From assembly GCA_016929905.1 (NCBI GenBank), contig JAFGHX010000465.1, positions 1 to 64,000 on the forward strand: a DNA stretch of 64,000 nt, in the 5' to 3' direction. The DNA is from Kiritimatiellia bacterium (lineage in GTDB: Bacteria > Verrucomicrobiota > Kiritimatiellia > JAFGHX01). Position numbers and translations under genes: made by a program. The notes under the pieces are model-generated. The model did not search any database. It had not been told where the DNA came from and saw nothing but the letters and a program-made list of their open reading frames with translations. The stretch's first letter is position 1. The number at the start of each line of letters is the position of its first letter. Positions 27,448 through 37,061 of the stretch are shown here, piece after piece.

Positions 27448-28992
27448 TCATCGCCGTTCCACGGCGCCGATGTCAGGCCTGGCATCGCGCTGGCGCCCGT
27501 AGAAGTCCGTCCCGACACCTGTGCCGGGCGATCCGGCGTTGAGCGCCGGGCTGCCGGGGTTCGGGCAGAAGCGCGCATCGAGCGCCGGCGCGCCAAGCAC
27601 CGCACCCTCGCCGCACAGCCCGATCGCCGCCTCTCCGGAAACATGGAACAGATTGTTCCGGATGATCGTGTTCTCGTGCGCGCCCGCTTCCTTGATCAGG
27701 GTCCCGCGCGTGGCGACGAAGATGTTGTTGATGAACCGGTTGTCGCACGGCGGGTTGCGCACGTCGCCCTGGGCGCCCCAGACCCGGCCGATCTCGATCA
27801 CGTCGCCTTGCGGATCGACGAACGTGTTGTGGGCGACCAGGTTGTTGGTGTTCGGGAAGTAGAGAACATACCCGCCACCCTCCTTCATGCGGCCCCAGGC
27901 GTGCAGGAGCATGGTGCCGGAGACCCGGTTGAAGATGTTGTTGACCACCACATGATTGGCGCCGCGCAGCAAGAGCCCTTTCGAATTCTCGAAATAGTTC
28001 CCTTCGTACACGCAGCCGTCGCCCGACCGCTGGGAGATCGCCCCCCGGCAGTCCATCAGCCGGTTGAACCGGAAGACGGTGCCGTTCGCCTTCTGATTCA
28101 CGATCTGGTTGGAGACCCGCACGAATTCGTTGTGTTCGACGAACGTGTGCAGGTTCACCTCCGTCGCGCGCGGCACCGCGACTTTCTGCGTCGTGCTGTT
28201 CCAGGTCTGGCCGAGTTGCAGGGCGTCGTTCCCGTTCTTGCCCCCGATGAGTCGGGCGTCGGTGAACAGATTGTGGTCGATCCGGTTGTAGCCGCTGGTC
28301 TTGCCGGGGGCCGGCTCCGGGTCGCGCTCGCTGATCACGATCCGGATGGCCTTGGCCTGGAAGTCGCGGAAGGTGCAGTGATCGATCCGGTTGCTGATCG
28401 AGCCGGTAGGGGTGACGCCGCTGTTCATGTCGATGATGGCGTTGACCGGGCTCTTCGGGTCGCCGCAGGACTCGAACACGCAGTCCGTGAGCCGGTTCCG
28501 GCATGTGCCGTAGAACGTAACGGCCGCCGTCCCGATCTTCTCGAACCGGAACCCGCCGATGACGTTCCCATTGCCCGTCACGGTGAGCTTCGTGCCGAAC
28601 CCGGTGAAACACACGCCGTCCGGCGTCTCCGCGGTAATGACCGCGCCGTGGCAGGGAACCTTCATCTTCCAGTTGCGGTACGTGCCGTTCCGGACCGGGA
28701 TCACCTCGCCCGGCCGGGCGGCGGCCACGCGCGCGTTGAACTCCTCCGCCAAACGGATCACGCCATCCGCCGGGCGCCGCGCGCCCGGCCCGGCAACCGA
28801 CCCCCAGTCGATCCTGTCCCCGGCCGCCGGGCCGGCGTCCGGGGCTGCGCCCGAGGCTGCGAAGGCATGAGCGCGTGCGCCGTGGAGTGCGGCCAGCACG
28901 AGCAGTGCGCGCAGCCAGCCCGCCTTCGCCGAGATGGCTACGTCGGGCTGGCTGCGCGACTTGCCTGTCTCATCAACGTGCGCGGTCGTCAA
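27448..28992 (-). CDS. Second PL6-family polysaccharide lyase
   Basis: About 514 residues. I choose the TTG at 28992 because AGGAG lies six bases before it; the frame opens upstream to 29085, but that part translates a 12-bp repeat. A signal peptide follows (WLRALLVLAALHGARAHAFA). The beta-helix carries the PL6 pair Lys301 (NQKANGTVFRFN) and Arg322 (ISQRSGDGCVYEGNYF), again 21 residues apart. Further features are the N-terminal LAEEFNARVAAARPGEVIPV strand and the tail GTDFYGRQRDARPDIGAVE. It acts outside the cytoplasm on uronate polysaccharide. It is only distantly related to the PL6 at 18255, so the two may have different bond preferences. The hydrolase-like gene 28 bases downstream is probably co-transcribed. 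Confidence 0.85.
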   Translation of the reverse strand: MTTAHVDETGKSRSQPDVAISAKAGWLRALLVLAALHGARAHAFAASGAAPDAGPAAGDRIDWGSVAGPGARRPADGVIRLAEEFNARVAAARPGEVIPVRNGTYRNWKMKVPCHGAVITAETPDGVCFTGFGTKLTVTGNGNVIGGFRFEKIGTAAVTFYGTCRNRLTDCVFESCGDPKSPVNAIIDMNSGVTPTGSISNRIDHCTFRDFQAKAIRIVISERDPEPAPGKTSGYNRIDHNLFTDARLIGGKNGNDALQLGQTWNSTTQKVAVPRATEVNLHTFVEHNEFVRVSNQIVNQKANGTVFRFNRLMDCRGAISQRSGDGCVYEGNYFENSKGLLLRGANHVVVNNIFNRVSGTMLLHAWGRMKEGGGYVLYFPNTNNLVAHNTFVDPQGDVIEIGRVWGAQGDVRNPPCDNRFINNIFVATRGTLIKEAGAHENTIIRNNLFHVSGEAAIGLCGEGAVLGAPALDARFCPNPGSPALNAGSPGTGVGTDFYGRQRDARPDIGAVERR

Positions 28993-29008
28993 TGTTTGCT
29001 CCTGGATT

Positions 29009-29046
29009 TCGAGACAAGTTCCCGAGTAAGTTCTCGAGCAAGTTCG
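29009..29046. repeat. 12-bp tandem repeat array A
   Basis: TCGAGACAAGTTC, CCGAGTAAGTTC and TCGAGCAAGTTC in tandem, ten or so bases upstream of the ribosome-binding site of the PL6 gene. Orientation relative to the gene is opposite to arrays B and D. Confidence 0.7.
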
Positions 29047-29076
29047 TTTCAGATCACACACAGCGTTCATCATTCT

Positions 29077-29188
29077 TGAGTCCACTCCAGGAACCCGGCT
29101 CGCGAGGACGCTCGCCCTCCATCACCACTGCCTGTGGCGCCAATGGAGGGCGAGCGTCCTCGCGAGCCGCCTTTTTGGAGTGGGCTCA
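29077..29188. repeat. 112-bp palindromic element, copy 1
   Basis: 45-base arms around a 22-base loop. The left arm runs from TGAGTCCACTCCAGGAACCC through GGCTCGCGAGGACGCTCGCC. The right arm holds TGGAGGGCGAGCGTCCTCGC and ends TTTTTGGAGTGGGCTCA. It lies between the large glycosidase (ends 29193) and the PL6 gene. Copies 2 and 3 have exactly the same length. Confidence 0.8.
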
Positions 29189-29192
29189 TTCT

Positions 29193-32100
29193 TCATTTCT
29201 GCAGCACCCAGACCGGGAACAGGTGCGGGTTCATATACGGCTCGGTCCCGGCCGGGGTCAGGGTCAGGCCCTGTTTGCGATAGTCGTTGTCCTTGTCGTT
29301 GACAAGGATGGCGAACCCGAACGACGTGCCGGGCTTGAAGTCGACGGGCACGAGTTCCTGTTTCGGAATGAAGACCTCGTAGACGGTATGGTTGCCCGTG
29401 CGCGCGACGGCGGTTTGCACCTTGTCGGGCTTGCCCGTCTTGAGGAACGCGATCTGCCATTCAGGCACGAACCGGCGGTAAGCTTGCGCGCCGGCTTCGG
29501 TGAGCGCGAATTCGTAGGAGTAGTCGTTGTTGTCGAACCCGCGTTCGGTCCGGAACCGCGCGTCGGCCCACGTGTCGAAGTAGGTCTGGACGCTGTCGCG
29601 CTCGTACCAATCCTGATTCTTGCCGCGCGCGACCAGGTCGAGCGTATCGTCGGCGACGTCGACGCACATGTAAAAGCCTTGCTCGTCCCAGGCCGTCTTG
29701 AGCACGGCGGACAGGTCGCCATCGCCGCGCCAGCTCTCTTGGCCGGCTCGGAAGAATTTGAGGTGGTCCCTGCCGAGCGGGATGCCGGGCAGTGGGGCCC
29801 AGTCCGTTGCACGGCCGTCGACGGTGATGGGGGCCGTACGCCTCGGACAGAGTGCGGCGCGGAACGCGCCGTCGATCGTGCGCGGCGCGCCGTCGCCGTT
29901 GGTGAACCGCACGGCAAGCGGGACGTCCGTGATCCGGCCCGGCATCAAGTACGCGGCGAGATCGACCGATACCTTCTGTTCGCTCTTGCCCTTGACGTCA
30001 ATGGCGGCGCGGCCGGCGGTTGCGTCGCCGAGCAGGATTTCGCAGGTGCCTTTGACCCCGCGCGAGAGCAGGCTTTGCAACGTGATCTCGGCTCGAGAGC
30101 CTTCCATGTGGGCGGCGACCAGGAACGGCGTGAGTTCGGCGCCCTGAATGACGGCCTTCTCGAGCGCCGCGGCGAACGCGGGAAACGTGCCCGGTTTGCC
30201 CATCACGAACACGGGGCAGGGCGTAACGGGCAGTTCGAAGGACTGGCCGTCGGGCAGTTTCAGCCGTTCCATCATGAAATCGAGTACGGTGACCTCGCCG
30301 CTAGAGAACGGGAACAGCCCGGTCGGCGGTGCCGTCTCGAACTTGTTGACCTTGATGTCGTGGTTCCAGATGGCGGCGACGGGCCGGCGTTGTTCGTCCT
30401 CGAAGAGGTAGCAGCGGATGCCGGCCCCGAGATCGACGTCCTGGCGGTAGACGGCGTTGCCGAGGATGTTGCCCAGCGTATTGGCGGCGAACAGGACCGG
30501 CCGCATCGTCATGTCCATGTCCAGGAAATAGTGGCCCCCGCTGCTCCAGTCGACGTTCATGTCGACGCGGCTGTGATACTTGAGGCCGACCAGGAAGCTG
30601 CGCGCCGTCCACGCGGCGGCGAGCCGCTCGCTGCGCCCGATATCGTAGGACAGCGGCGCCCAGCGGTGCGTGTCGCTCGAACAGCCTTTGTAGGCGGTGA
30701 TCCCGATCTCGGCGAGGGTATAGGGCGCGTAGTAGATGCCTTCCGTCCACCAGATCGGGCCCTTGAATTCCCAGCGGTCCGCCAGCTCGATGAACCGCCG
30801 CGCATCGGCGTCCATGTCCGGGTCTTCCGGGGTCGGCCGGTAGGGGTGCGTGGCCAGGATATCGAAGGTCTTGAGCCCGCCCGCGTTGAAGTAATTCTCC
30901 AGCCAGTTCCGGGCGCGCTTGTACATGTTGCACGGGTCCGGGCTGATCACCAGAGCAGAAGGGTTGCCGCGCTTGATGCCGCGGTAGGCAGCCGCGAACC
31001 CGGCCGCCATCTCTTCCCACGTGATCCCTTCCCACGGTAGGTGCTCGGGCTCGTTGCGCAGTTTCCAGTACGTCTCGCCGGGATGCTTCCGGACCGTGTT
31101 GTAAGCCTCCTCTTCCACCAGGCGCAGCCCGGCCGGTGTGTACGTCTCCTTCTTCTTCAGGTCCGCGCGGCCGATCCGGTCGCGCTGCGTGATGGAGGAG
31201 AGTGTCCGGATCCGGTTCTGCGCCATCAACTCGTACAGGGCCTGGCTCGGGAGCGGCGTCCAGTTGATCACCGACCCGATTCCCACGCGCTTGAGCAGGT
31301 CGAGCTTGCGCGGCAGCCACATCGCGCGCCCGATCGTGCCGTTCCCACTGAACAGGTTCTTGTTGCGGTGCGTATTGTCAAGCGGCCGGATGACGGCGAA
31401 CCGGAAATAATCCGTGTCACGGAACGTGCCGTCGTCCAGATCGACGACGAGCTGGTAGTAGCCCGTGCCGGTGACCGTATCCAGCGCGAGCGTGCGCCGG
31501 TCGGCCGCCTGTGCCGGGAGAGACGCCTTGAACACCTCGCGATGCCGTTGCCGCCCGAAAAAGTCCTTCACCGTCACCGCGACGTTCACCTCGCGCGCGG
31601 TGCCGCTCGTGTTGTGCAGCGTCAGCTGCGGCCGGCGCGGTTCGTCCGCATGGTACGTGTTGCCGAACCTGCCGGTCGCGAGCCCGGCGAGGAGCGGCTT
31701 CTCGGTGTAGTCGGTCAGCGGGCCTTCTTCGAACTGGACGCAATCGATCCAGATCGTGGCGCCGTCGATCTGGTCGCCCGCCTCTTCGTCCCACCACCGC
31801 TCGCCCAGCCCGATGGACATCAGCCGGTTGGTGGCGGTCACCTCGAAACTGTACCGCTGCCAGTCTGTTGTGAGCGTGATCCGTTTGCTCAACGGGAATT
31901 GCGGCCAGAACTGCGTGACAGACAGCACGCTGGTTCGCACGTTCTCGCGGTCGGCCTTGGCGTAGAACGAGAAGGAGTAGGTCTTGCCCTTCTCCACGGG
32001 TATCGTGAACTGGCTGGGCATCGGCGGCGTCTCGCCTTTCCGGATCCGCATGCGCAGACTCCGCGTTCCCTTGAAGGCCGCCGTGTCGTCGATCGCGGCG

Positions 32101-33005
32101 AAATCGTCGAAATCCGGCCGGAACGTGCCGCCGACCTGGCCCGGCGCCCAGTAGTGGAAGCCGGCCTCGAAGCTCGGGTTCTGCACCAGGTTGCGGCAGA
32201 GCCGGTAGTTCGGCACCCGGAACCCGTCCCGCTTCGGGAAGTCGATCCCCGCCCACGCGTTGTCCGACGGCGGTTCCGGCTCGATGCCGCTCGGTGGCAG
32301 TTCGAAGACGAAATCGGTCTGGTCGTCTTCCGGCCGAATGCGCGTCTCGAGGGTCGCCCGCGACTCACCGGCGTACATGACCCGGTTGCCGCCCTTGCGC
32401 GTTCGGATCACGAAGCTCTTGGCCGGGTCCGTCGCATAGTACTCGAGCCGGGTCGGGCCGCCGTTGAAGATGATCCCGCCCTTCTCCGGCGCGTCGGCCG
32501 GGACCTCGAACGTGCGGGCCCCCATCCGGATCACTTCGCCGGCCAACGCGGCGCGGTCCATGCCGATCTGGATCTCCCCATTCTTGTATAACTTGCGGTC
32601 GGTGGCAGTGTCGAACGTGATCCGGGTCGTCATGCGCACCGTGCCGTCCTCTTGCAGCCACACCGCGCTCGAGAAGCCGGCCGTCCTGGTGCCTTCCTTG
32701 TCGAGCGGGATGCGCGCGGTGAACGTGGTGCGCTTGGCGGCGGGGTCATTTTCGGTCTGCTTCTTGCGCAGCTCCCGCTCGCGCATGTAGCTCTTGTATT
32801 GTGTGTTGAAGTAATAGCCGGCCGAACAGATCCGCTTGCCGCTCGCGACAATGTCGAACCCGGTCCGCCCCGCGTGGAGCCGCTTGTCGCCCTCGAAAAA
32901 GGAATGATCGCCCGGGTCGTACTGCATGGCAGCGGCGCATGCCCCCGTCAGGGCAATGGCCAGAACCGCTGCGGCTGCGATGCGTGTGCGTCTCTCGTCA
33001 TGCAT
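29193..33005 (-). CDS. Large secreted clan-A-like glycoside hydrolase (paralogue 2 of 3)
   Basis: 1270 residues from the ATG at 33005, which follows AAGGAGGCAGC; upstream in-frame codons translate an AAAATGAAAAATG-type spacer. Signal peptide TRIAAAAVLAIALTGACAAA. Same order as paralogue 1: sandwich, NLVQNPSFEAGFHYW module, barrel core with LRNEPEHLP (near 652) and WWTEGIYYA (near 755), C-terminal CBM9-like domain with VDGRATDW and DSVQTYFDTWADAR, and the tail LTLTPAGTEPY. The third copy starts only a few bases beyond its upstream frame. The two adjacent copies are probably expressed together, and their divergence points to different substrates or subsites. Confidence 0.85.
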   Translation of the reverse strand: MHDERRTRIAAAAVLAIALTGACAAAMQYDPGDHSFFEGDKRLHAGRTGFDIVASGKRICSAGYYFNTQYKSYMRERELRKKQTENDPAAKRTTFTARIPLDKEGTRTAGFSSAVWLQEDGTVRMTTRITFDTATDRKLYKNGEIQIGMDRAALAGEVIRMGARTFEVPADAPEKGGIIFNGGPTRLEYYATDPAKSFVIRTRKGGNRVMYAGESRATLETRIRPEDDQTDFVFELPPSGIEPEPPSDNAWAGIDFPKRDGFRVPNYRLCRNLVQNPSFEAGFHYWAPGQVGGTFRPDFDDFAAIDDTAAFKGTRSLRMRIRKGETPPMPSQFTIPVEKGKTYSFSFYAKADRENVRTSVLSVTQFWPQFPLSKRITLTTDWQRYSFEVTATNRLMSIGLGERWWDEEAGDQIDGATIWIDCVQFEEGPLTDYTEKPLLAGLATGRFGNTYHADEPRRPQLTLHNTSGTAREVNVAVTVKDFFGRQRHREVFKASLPAQAADRRTLALDTVTGTGYYQLVVDLDDGTFRDTDYFRFAVIRPLDNTHRNKNLFSGNGTIGRAMWLPRKLDLLKRVGIGSVINWTPLPSQALYELMAQNRIRTLSSITQRDRIGRADLKKKETYTPAGLRLVEEEAYNTVRKHPGETYWKLRNEPEHLPWEGITWEEMAAGFAAAYRGIKRGNPSALVISPDPCNMYKRARNWLENYFNAGGLKTFDILATHPYRPTPEDPDMDADARRFIELADRWEFKGPIWWTEGIYYAPYTLAEIGITAYKGCSSDTHRWAPLSYDIGRSERLAAAWTARSFLVGLKYHSRVDMNVDWSSGGHYFLDMDMTMRPVLFAANTLGNILGNAVYRQDVDLGAGIRCYLFEDEQRRPVAAIWNHDIKVNKFETAPPTGLFPFSSGEVTVLDFMMERLKLPDGQSFELPVTPCPVFVMGKPGTFPAFAAALEKAVIQGAELTPFLVAAHMEGSRAEITLQSLLSRGVKGTCEILLGDATAGRAAIDVKGKSEQKVSVDLAAYLMPGRITDVPLAVRFTNGDGAPRTIDGAFRAALCPRRTAPITVDGRATDWAPLPGIPLGRDHLKFFRAGQESWRGDGDLSAVLKTAWDEQGFYMCVDVADDTLDLVARGKNQDWYERDSVQTYFDTWADARFRTERGFDNNDYSYEFALTEAGAQAYRRFVPEWQIAFLKTGKPDKVQTAVARTGNHTVYEVFIPKQELVPVDFKPGTSFGFAILVNDKDNDYRKQGLTLTPAGTEPYMNPHLFPVWVLQK

Positions 33006-33080
33006 GCTGCCTCCTTGCCGGGAGATTCCGTCATTTTTCATTTTGCATTCTTCCCGCCGCAGGCGGATCTGTGACATTTT

Positions 33081-36000
33081 TCATTGGCTGAGCACCCACA
33101 GCGGATAGAGGTGCGGGTTCAGATACGGCTCGGTGCCGGCCGGCGTGAGCGTGAGGCCCTGCTTGCGGTAGTCGTTGTCCTTGTCGTGGGCGATCATGGC
33201 GAACCCGAACGAGGTGCCGGGCTTGAACTCGATGGGGACGAGTTCGCGTTTCGGGATGAACAGCTCGTAGATCGTGCGGGTGCCGTTGCGGCGGATGGCG
33301 GTCTGCACGTTCTGCGGTTTGCCGGGCTCGAGAAACGCGATTTGCTGCTCCGGCAATGCGCTGCGGTTGGCCTGCGGGCCGTCGTCGGTCAGCGCGAAAT
33401 CGTAGCAGTAATCGTTGTTGTCGAACCCGCGGCTCTCACGCGTGCGCGCGTCGGCCCAGGTATCGAAATAGACCTGGATGCTGTCCCGCTGCCACCAGTC
33501 CAGGCTTTTGCGGTGGCCGGCTACTTTCAAGTCGAACACGTCGTCGGTGAGGTCGAGCGCAAAATAGAAGCCGGTCTCGTCCCAGGCGGTCCGAAGCACC
33601 CCGGACAAATCGGCGGGCCCGCGCCAGGGCGTGGTGGAGTCGGCGACCGTGGGGCTCTTGGGGATCAGTGTGATGGCGTCCTTGCCGAGCGGTATGCCCG
33701 GGATCGCGGCCCAATCCGCCAGGTTCCCGTCGATGCGGATCGGCGCCTTGCGCTTGGGGCACGCGCTGATGCGGAACGCGCCGTCGCACGTTTCGCGCAT
33801 GCCGGCCGGGTCGGTGAACGTCACGCTCAGCGGCACGTCGCGAATCTGGGTGCCGGCCAGGTACGCGGACAGGTCGGTCACGAGTTCGGCATGACCTTTG
33901 CCGGCGATGCTGACCGGCTGTTCGGCGGCAGTCGTGCCGTTGAGCGATACGCGGCACGTGCCGGCCAGCCCGCGCGAGAGCAGGCTGTTCACGGAGACGG
34001 TCAGGCGCGGGCCGGTCACCTTGGACGTGATCTGGAGCCGCTTGAGGCCGGCGCCCTCGATCGTCGTTCGCTCGAGCGCGGCGGCGAACTCGGCGAACGA
34101 GCCCGGCCGGCCCATCACGAAGGTCGGAAACGACCCGATCGGCAGCGCCAGGCGTGACCCCTTGCCGTCGGGCATCTCGTTCATCATGAAGTCGAACGCG
34201 GTGACCTCGGCCCGGGCGAAGGCGAACTGGGCGGTCGGCGGGTCGGTCTCGAACCGGTCGACCTTGGCGTCGTGATTCCAGAGCACGGCGACCGGCCGGC
34301 GCTGTTCGTCCTCGAAGAGGTAGGTCCGGACGTTGTCGGCCAGCTCGACGTCCTGCCGGAACCGGGCGTTGCCCAGAATGTTGCCCGGCGTGTTGTAGGC
34401 GAAGAGATAGGCGCGCCACGTGTTGTCGGCGTCGAGATGGTAGAAGCGCGAACTCCAGTCCAGGTTCGAATCGAGCCGCGGCGCGTACTTGAGCCCGATG
34501 ATGAAACTGCGCGCGGTGTACGCGGCGGCAATCTTTTCGCTGCGGCTCAGATCGTAGGAGAACGCGGGGAACCGGTAGGGGTCGGCCGTACAGCCCTTGT
34601 AGGCGGTGATCCCGATCTCGGGAATGGTGAGCGGCGCGTGATAGATGCCCTCCATCCACCAGATCGGGCCCGCGTAGCCGAGTGAGTCGAGCATCTCAAC
34701 GAAGTGGCGCTGGTCCGCGTCCAGATCGGGGTCTTCCGGTTTGGGGCGGTAGGGGTGGATGGCGACAATGTCGCTGGCCTTCAGGCCGCCGGCCCGGATG
34801 TACCGCTCGATCCAGCCCCGGCCGCGCGCGTACATGTCGCAGGGCTCCGGCGTGAGAATGACGGCGTCCGGGATCACGCGGCGGAGCCCGCGCGCCGCCG
34901 CGGCCATCGTTGCGGCCACGTCATCCATGGTCAGGCCGGGGACCTGATCGGGATCGGGGATGCTGCTGGGCTCGTTGATGAGCCGCCAGGTCTTCCACCA
35001 CGGGGTGTAGCCGGCCATCTTGAACGCTTGTTCCTCCACGTAGGCACGGTTCTCGGGCTTGAAGACCTCCTGGTTCTTCTCAAGACGGAATCTGCCCGAT
35101 TCCTTGCCCTTCCAGAAGATACTCGACATCAGGCGGAAGTTGTGTTGCATGGCCAGATCGTAGTGTTCCTTTGTGCGGATCGGCGGGCCTTTGATGCTGT
35201 TGGCTCGGACCGTGCCGCTTTCGGTACGCACGAATCGGCTGGCCTCCACCCGCAGCGAACCGATTCCCGCGCGCTTCCACCGCACGAGGCTGCCTTCCCA
35301 TTCCCGCACATCGCCGGCGCCGGTAACCGCCGCAAACAGATTCTTGTTCTTGTGCCTGTTCGACAGGGATCGGATCACGCTGAACCGGAACAGGTCGGTG
35401 TTCTGGAATCGGCCGGCCGCGAGGTCGGCGCGCACGATGAACAGGCCCGTTCCGACGGCGCTGTCGAGCGACAACGGATGCGTCGCGGAGCCGCCGGCCG
35501 GCACGCGGACGGTGAACCGGTCCTGGAACCGCTGATGGCCGAAGAAATCCCGTACCGTCAGGCCGACATTCACATCGACGGGTACCGCCGTGCCGTTGTG
35601 CAGCACAAGCGTCATGGCCTTGGACTCCGTGCTCTCATACACATGGGCGTCCTTAGCGGTCACCAACTCCGCGCAGATCGGTTTCTCGGTGTACCCCGTC
35701 AGTTCGCCCGGCTCGAGCTGAAGGCAGTCGTACCAGATCCTGGAACCCTTGACCTGTTCGTCAGGTCCTACGCCCCAGAACTCGCCGAGGCGAAAGGCGA
35801 TCAGGCGGTTGGGCGCGGTGAACGAGAAGCTGTAGCGCTGCCAGTCCTTCGTCAGCTTGATGCGTTTCGACACGGGCCAGGTTTGCCAGAGCGCGCTGAC
35901 CGAGAGGATGGACGTGCCGATCCCGTTTTCGCTCGCCTTGGCGTAGAAGGAAAACGTGTAGGGCTTGCCCGGCTCGGTCGGGACCGAAAAATGGCTGAGC

Positions 36001-36956
36001 ATCGGGCAGTAGCCGGGTTCGATATCGAGCCGGGCGCTTCGTCGGCCGCGGTAGGCCACCTCGTTGTCGATCGCGCACGGGTCTTCGGCGTAATAGCGCA
36101 GACCGGCCTCGAAACTCGGGTTCTGGATCAGGTTCCGGCAGAGCGAGTAGTCCGGAACCCACAGCCCGTCCCGCTTCTCGAAGTTGATGCCGGCGTGGAC
36201 CTTGCCGACCGGGTTCGGATCCCGGTACTCCGGCAGTTCGACGATGAATTCGCTCTCGCCGTTCACCGGCAAGACCCGGAACTCGATGTCGCCGCCTTCA
36301 CCCGGGCGGCGCGAGTCGTAGAGCCAGGTTTTGCCTCGCACGGTGCGGAACGCAAACCGCTTGGCCGGGTCGTTCGGGAAGAATTCGATTCGAGCCGCGC
36401 CGCCGCTGAAGAGATATCGGCTGCCGGACTTCTCCCGCTTCCCGATCTGTATCGTCTTGTCGTCGATCTTGACGAATTCGCCTTCGAGATCGGAGCCCGG
36501 GAAACAGAACATGAACGCCCCGGACTTATACAGGGCGCGGTCCTGTTCGCGGTCGAACGAAATCTCCACGTTGACGCGTACGTTTCCATCGGGCAGAAGC
36601 GTGGCCGTCTGGGCATAGCGCCCGGCAGGGCCTTGGGCGTCCTTCGTAAGGGGGAACCGGCCCCGATGCCGAACGCCCTTGGTCTGTTCGTCGGCCTTGA
36701 ACTCGCTGAGCTTGATCTTGTAACCGCGCACCGTCAGGAACGAGCCGGCTTCGGTCGCGAGATAGTGCTGGCCGGTGCACCAGCGATGGCCGTCGGTGCT
36801 GAGCGTGGCGTCGCGCCGTCCGACGGTCAGAATCTTGTCGCCGCTCTTGAAGGACGGGCCGGCGGCATCGAATTCGCTCGCGTCGCAACGACAACAGGCC
36901 GCAAGAAGCGCAAGCGTCGTCACGGCGGCTGCGGCGGGCATGAGACGTCCGGTCAT
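33081..36956 (-). CDS. Large secreted clan-A-like glycoside hydrolase (paralogue 3 of 3)
   Basis: 1291 residues, start preceded by GAGGAGGATCTC. Signal peptide (AAAAVTTLALLAACCRCDA) with adjacent cysteines; a lipoprotein is conceivable but the lipobox is poor. Module NLIQNPSFEAGLRYY (about 285). Barrel core: acid/base candidate in LINEPSSIP (near 661) and nucleophile in WWMEGIYHA (near 769), where the other two copies have WWTEG. C-terminal CBM9-like domain IRIDGNLADW and DSIQVYFDTWADAR. It follows the second GntR-LacI gene by 105 bases in the same orientation and is the first structural gene of the minus-strand run down to 20047. Confidence 0.85.
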   Translation of the reverse strand: MTGRLMPAAAAVTTLALLAACCRCDASEFDAAGPSFKSGDKILTVGRRDATLSTDGHRWCTGQHYLATEAGSFLTVRGYKIKLSEFKADEQTKGVRHRGRFPLTKDAQGPAGRYAQTATLLPDGNVRVNVEISFDREQDRALYKSGAFMFCFPGSDLEGEFVKIDDKTIQIGKREKSGSRYLFSGGAARIEFFPNDPAKRFAFRTVRGKTWLYDSRRPGEGGDIEFRVLPVNGESEFIVELPEYRDPNPVGKVHAGINFEKRDGLWVPDYSLCRNLIQNPSFEAGLRYYAEDPCAIDNEVAYRGRRSARLDIEPGYCPMLSHFSVPTEPGKPYTFSFYAKASENGIGTSILSVSALWQTWPVSKRIKLTKDWQRYSFSFTAPNRLIAFRLGEFWGVGPDEQVKGSRIWYDCLQLEPGELTGYTEKPICAELVTAKDAHVYESTESKAMTLVLHNGTAVPVDVNVGLTVRDFFGHQRFQDRFTVRVPAGGSATHPLSLDSAVGTGLFIVRADLAAGRFQNTDLFRFSVIRSLSNRHKNKNLFAAVTGAGDVREWEGSLVRWKRAGIGSLRVEASRFVRTESGTVRANSIKGPPIRTKEHYDLAMQHNFRLMSSIFWKGKESGRFRLEKNQEVFKPENRAYVEEQAFKMAGYTPWWKTWRLINEPSSIPDPDQVPGLTMDDVAATMAAAARGLRRVIPDAVILTPEPCDMYARGRGWIERYIRAGGLKASDIVAIHPYRPKPEDPDLDADQRHFVEMLDSLGYAGPIWWMEGIYHAPLTIPEIGITAYKGCTADPYRFPAFSYDLSRSEKIAAAYTARSFIIGLKYAPRLDSNLDWSSRFYHLDADNTWRAYLFAYNTPGNILGNARFRQDVELADNVRTYLFEDEQRRPVAVLWNHDAKVDRFETDPPTAQFAFARAEVTAFDFMMNEMPDGKGSRLALPIGSFPTFVMGRPGSFAEFAAALERTTIEGAGLKRLQITSKVTGPRLTVSVNSLLSRGLAGTCRVSLNGTTAAEQPVSIAGKGHAELVTDLSAYLAGTQIRDVPLSVTFTDPAGMRETCDGAFRISACPKRKAPIRIDGNLADWAAIPGIPLGKDAITLIPKSPTVADSTTPWRGPADLSGVLRTAWDETGFYFALDLTDDVFDLKVAGHRKSLDWWQRDSIQVYFDTWADARTRESRGFDNNDYCYDFALTDDGPQANRSALPEQQIAFLEPGKPQNVQTAIRRNGTRTIYELFIPKRELVPIEFKPGTSFGFAMIAHDKDNDYRKQGLTLTPAGTEPYLNPHLYPLWVLSQ

Positions 36957-37061
36957 GAGATCCTCCTCGCTTGGGTCGGCTAACCACCCGTCCGGAAGGG
37001 TACAGGATGTCCGTCTTTGTCCTCAGAAGCATACCTTTTGGGAGAGCGAATCTGACTTAAG

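Noticed and set aside
27420..27644. Longer start for the hydrolase-like gene
   Set aside because: The 75 extra codons overlap the PL6 gene and are Arg/Ser-rich; the ATG at 27419 follows a good ribosome-binding site.
28993..29085. Longer start (ATG at 29085) for the PL6 gene
   Set aside because: The added sequence translates the 12-bp repeat and separates the signal peptide from the start; the TTG at 28992 has AGGAG.
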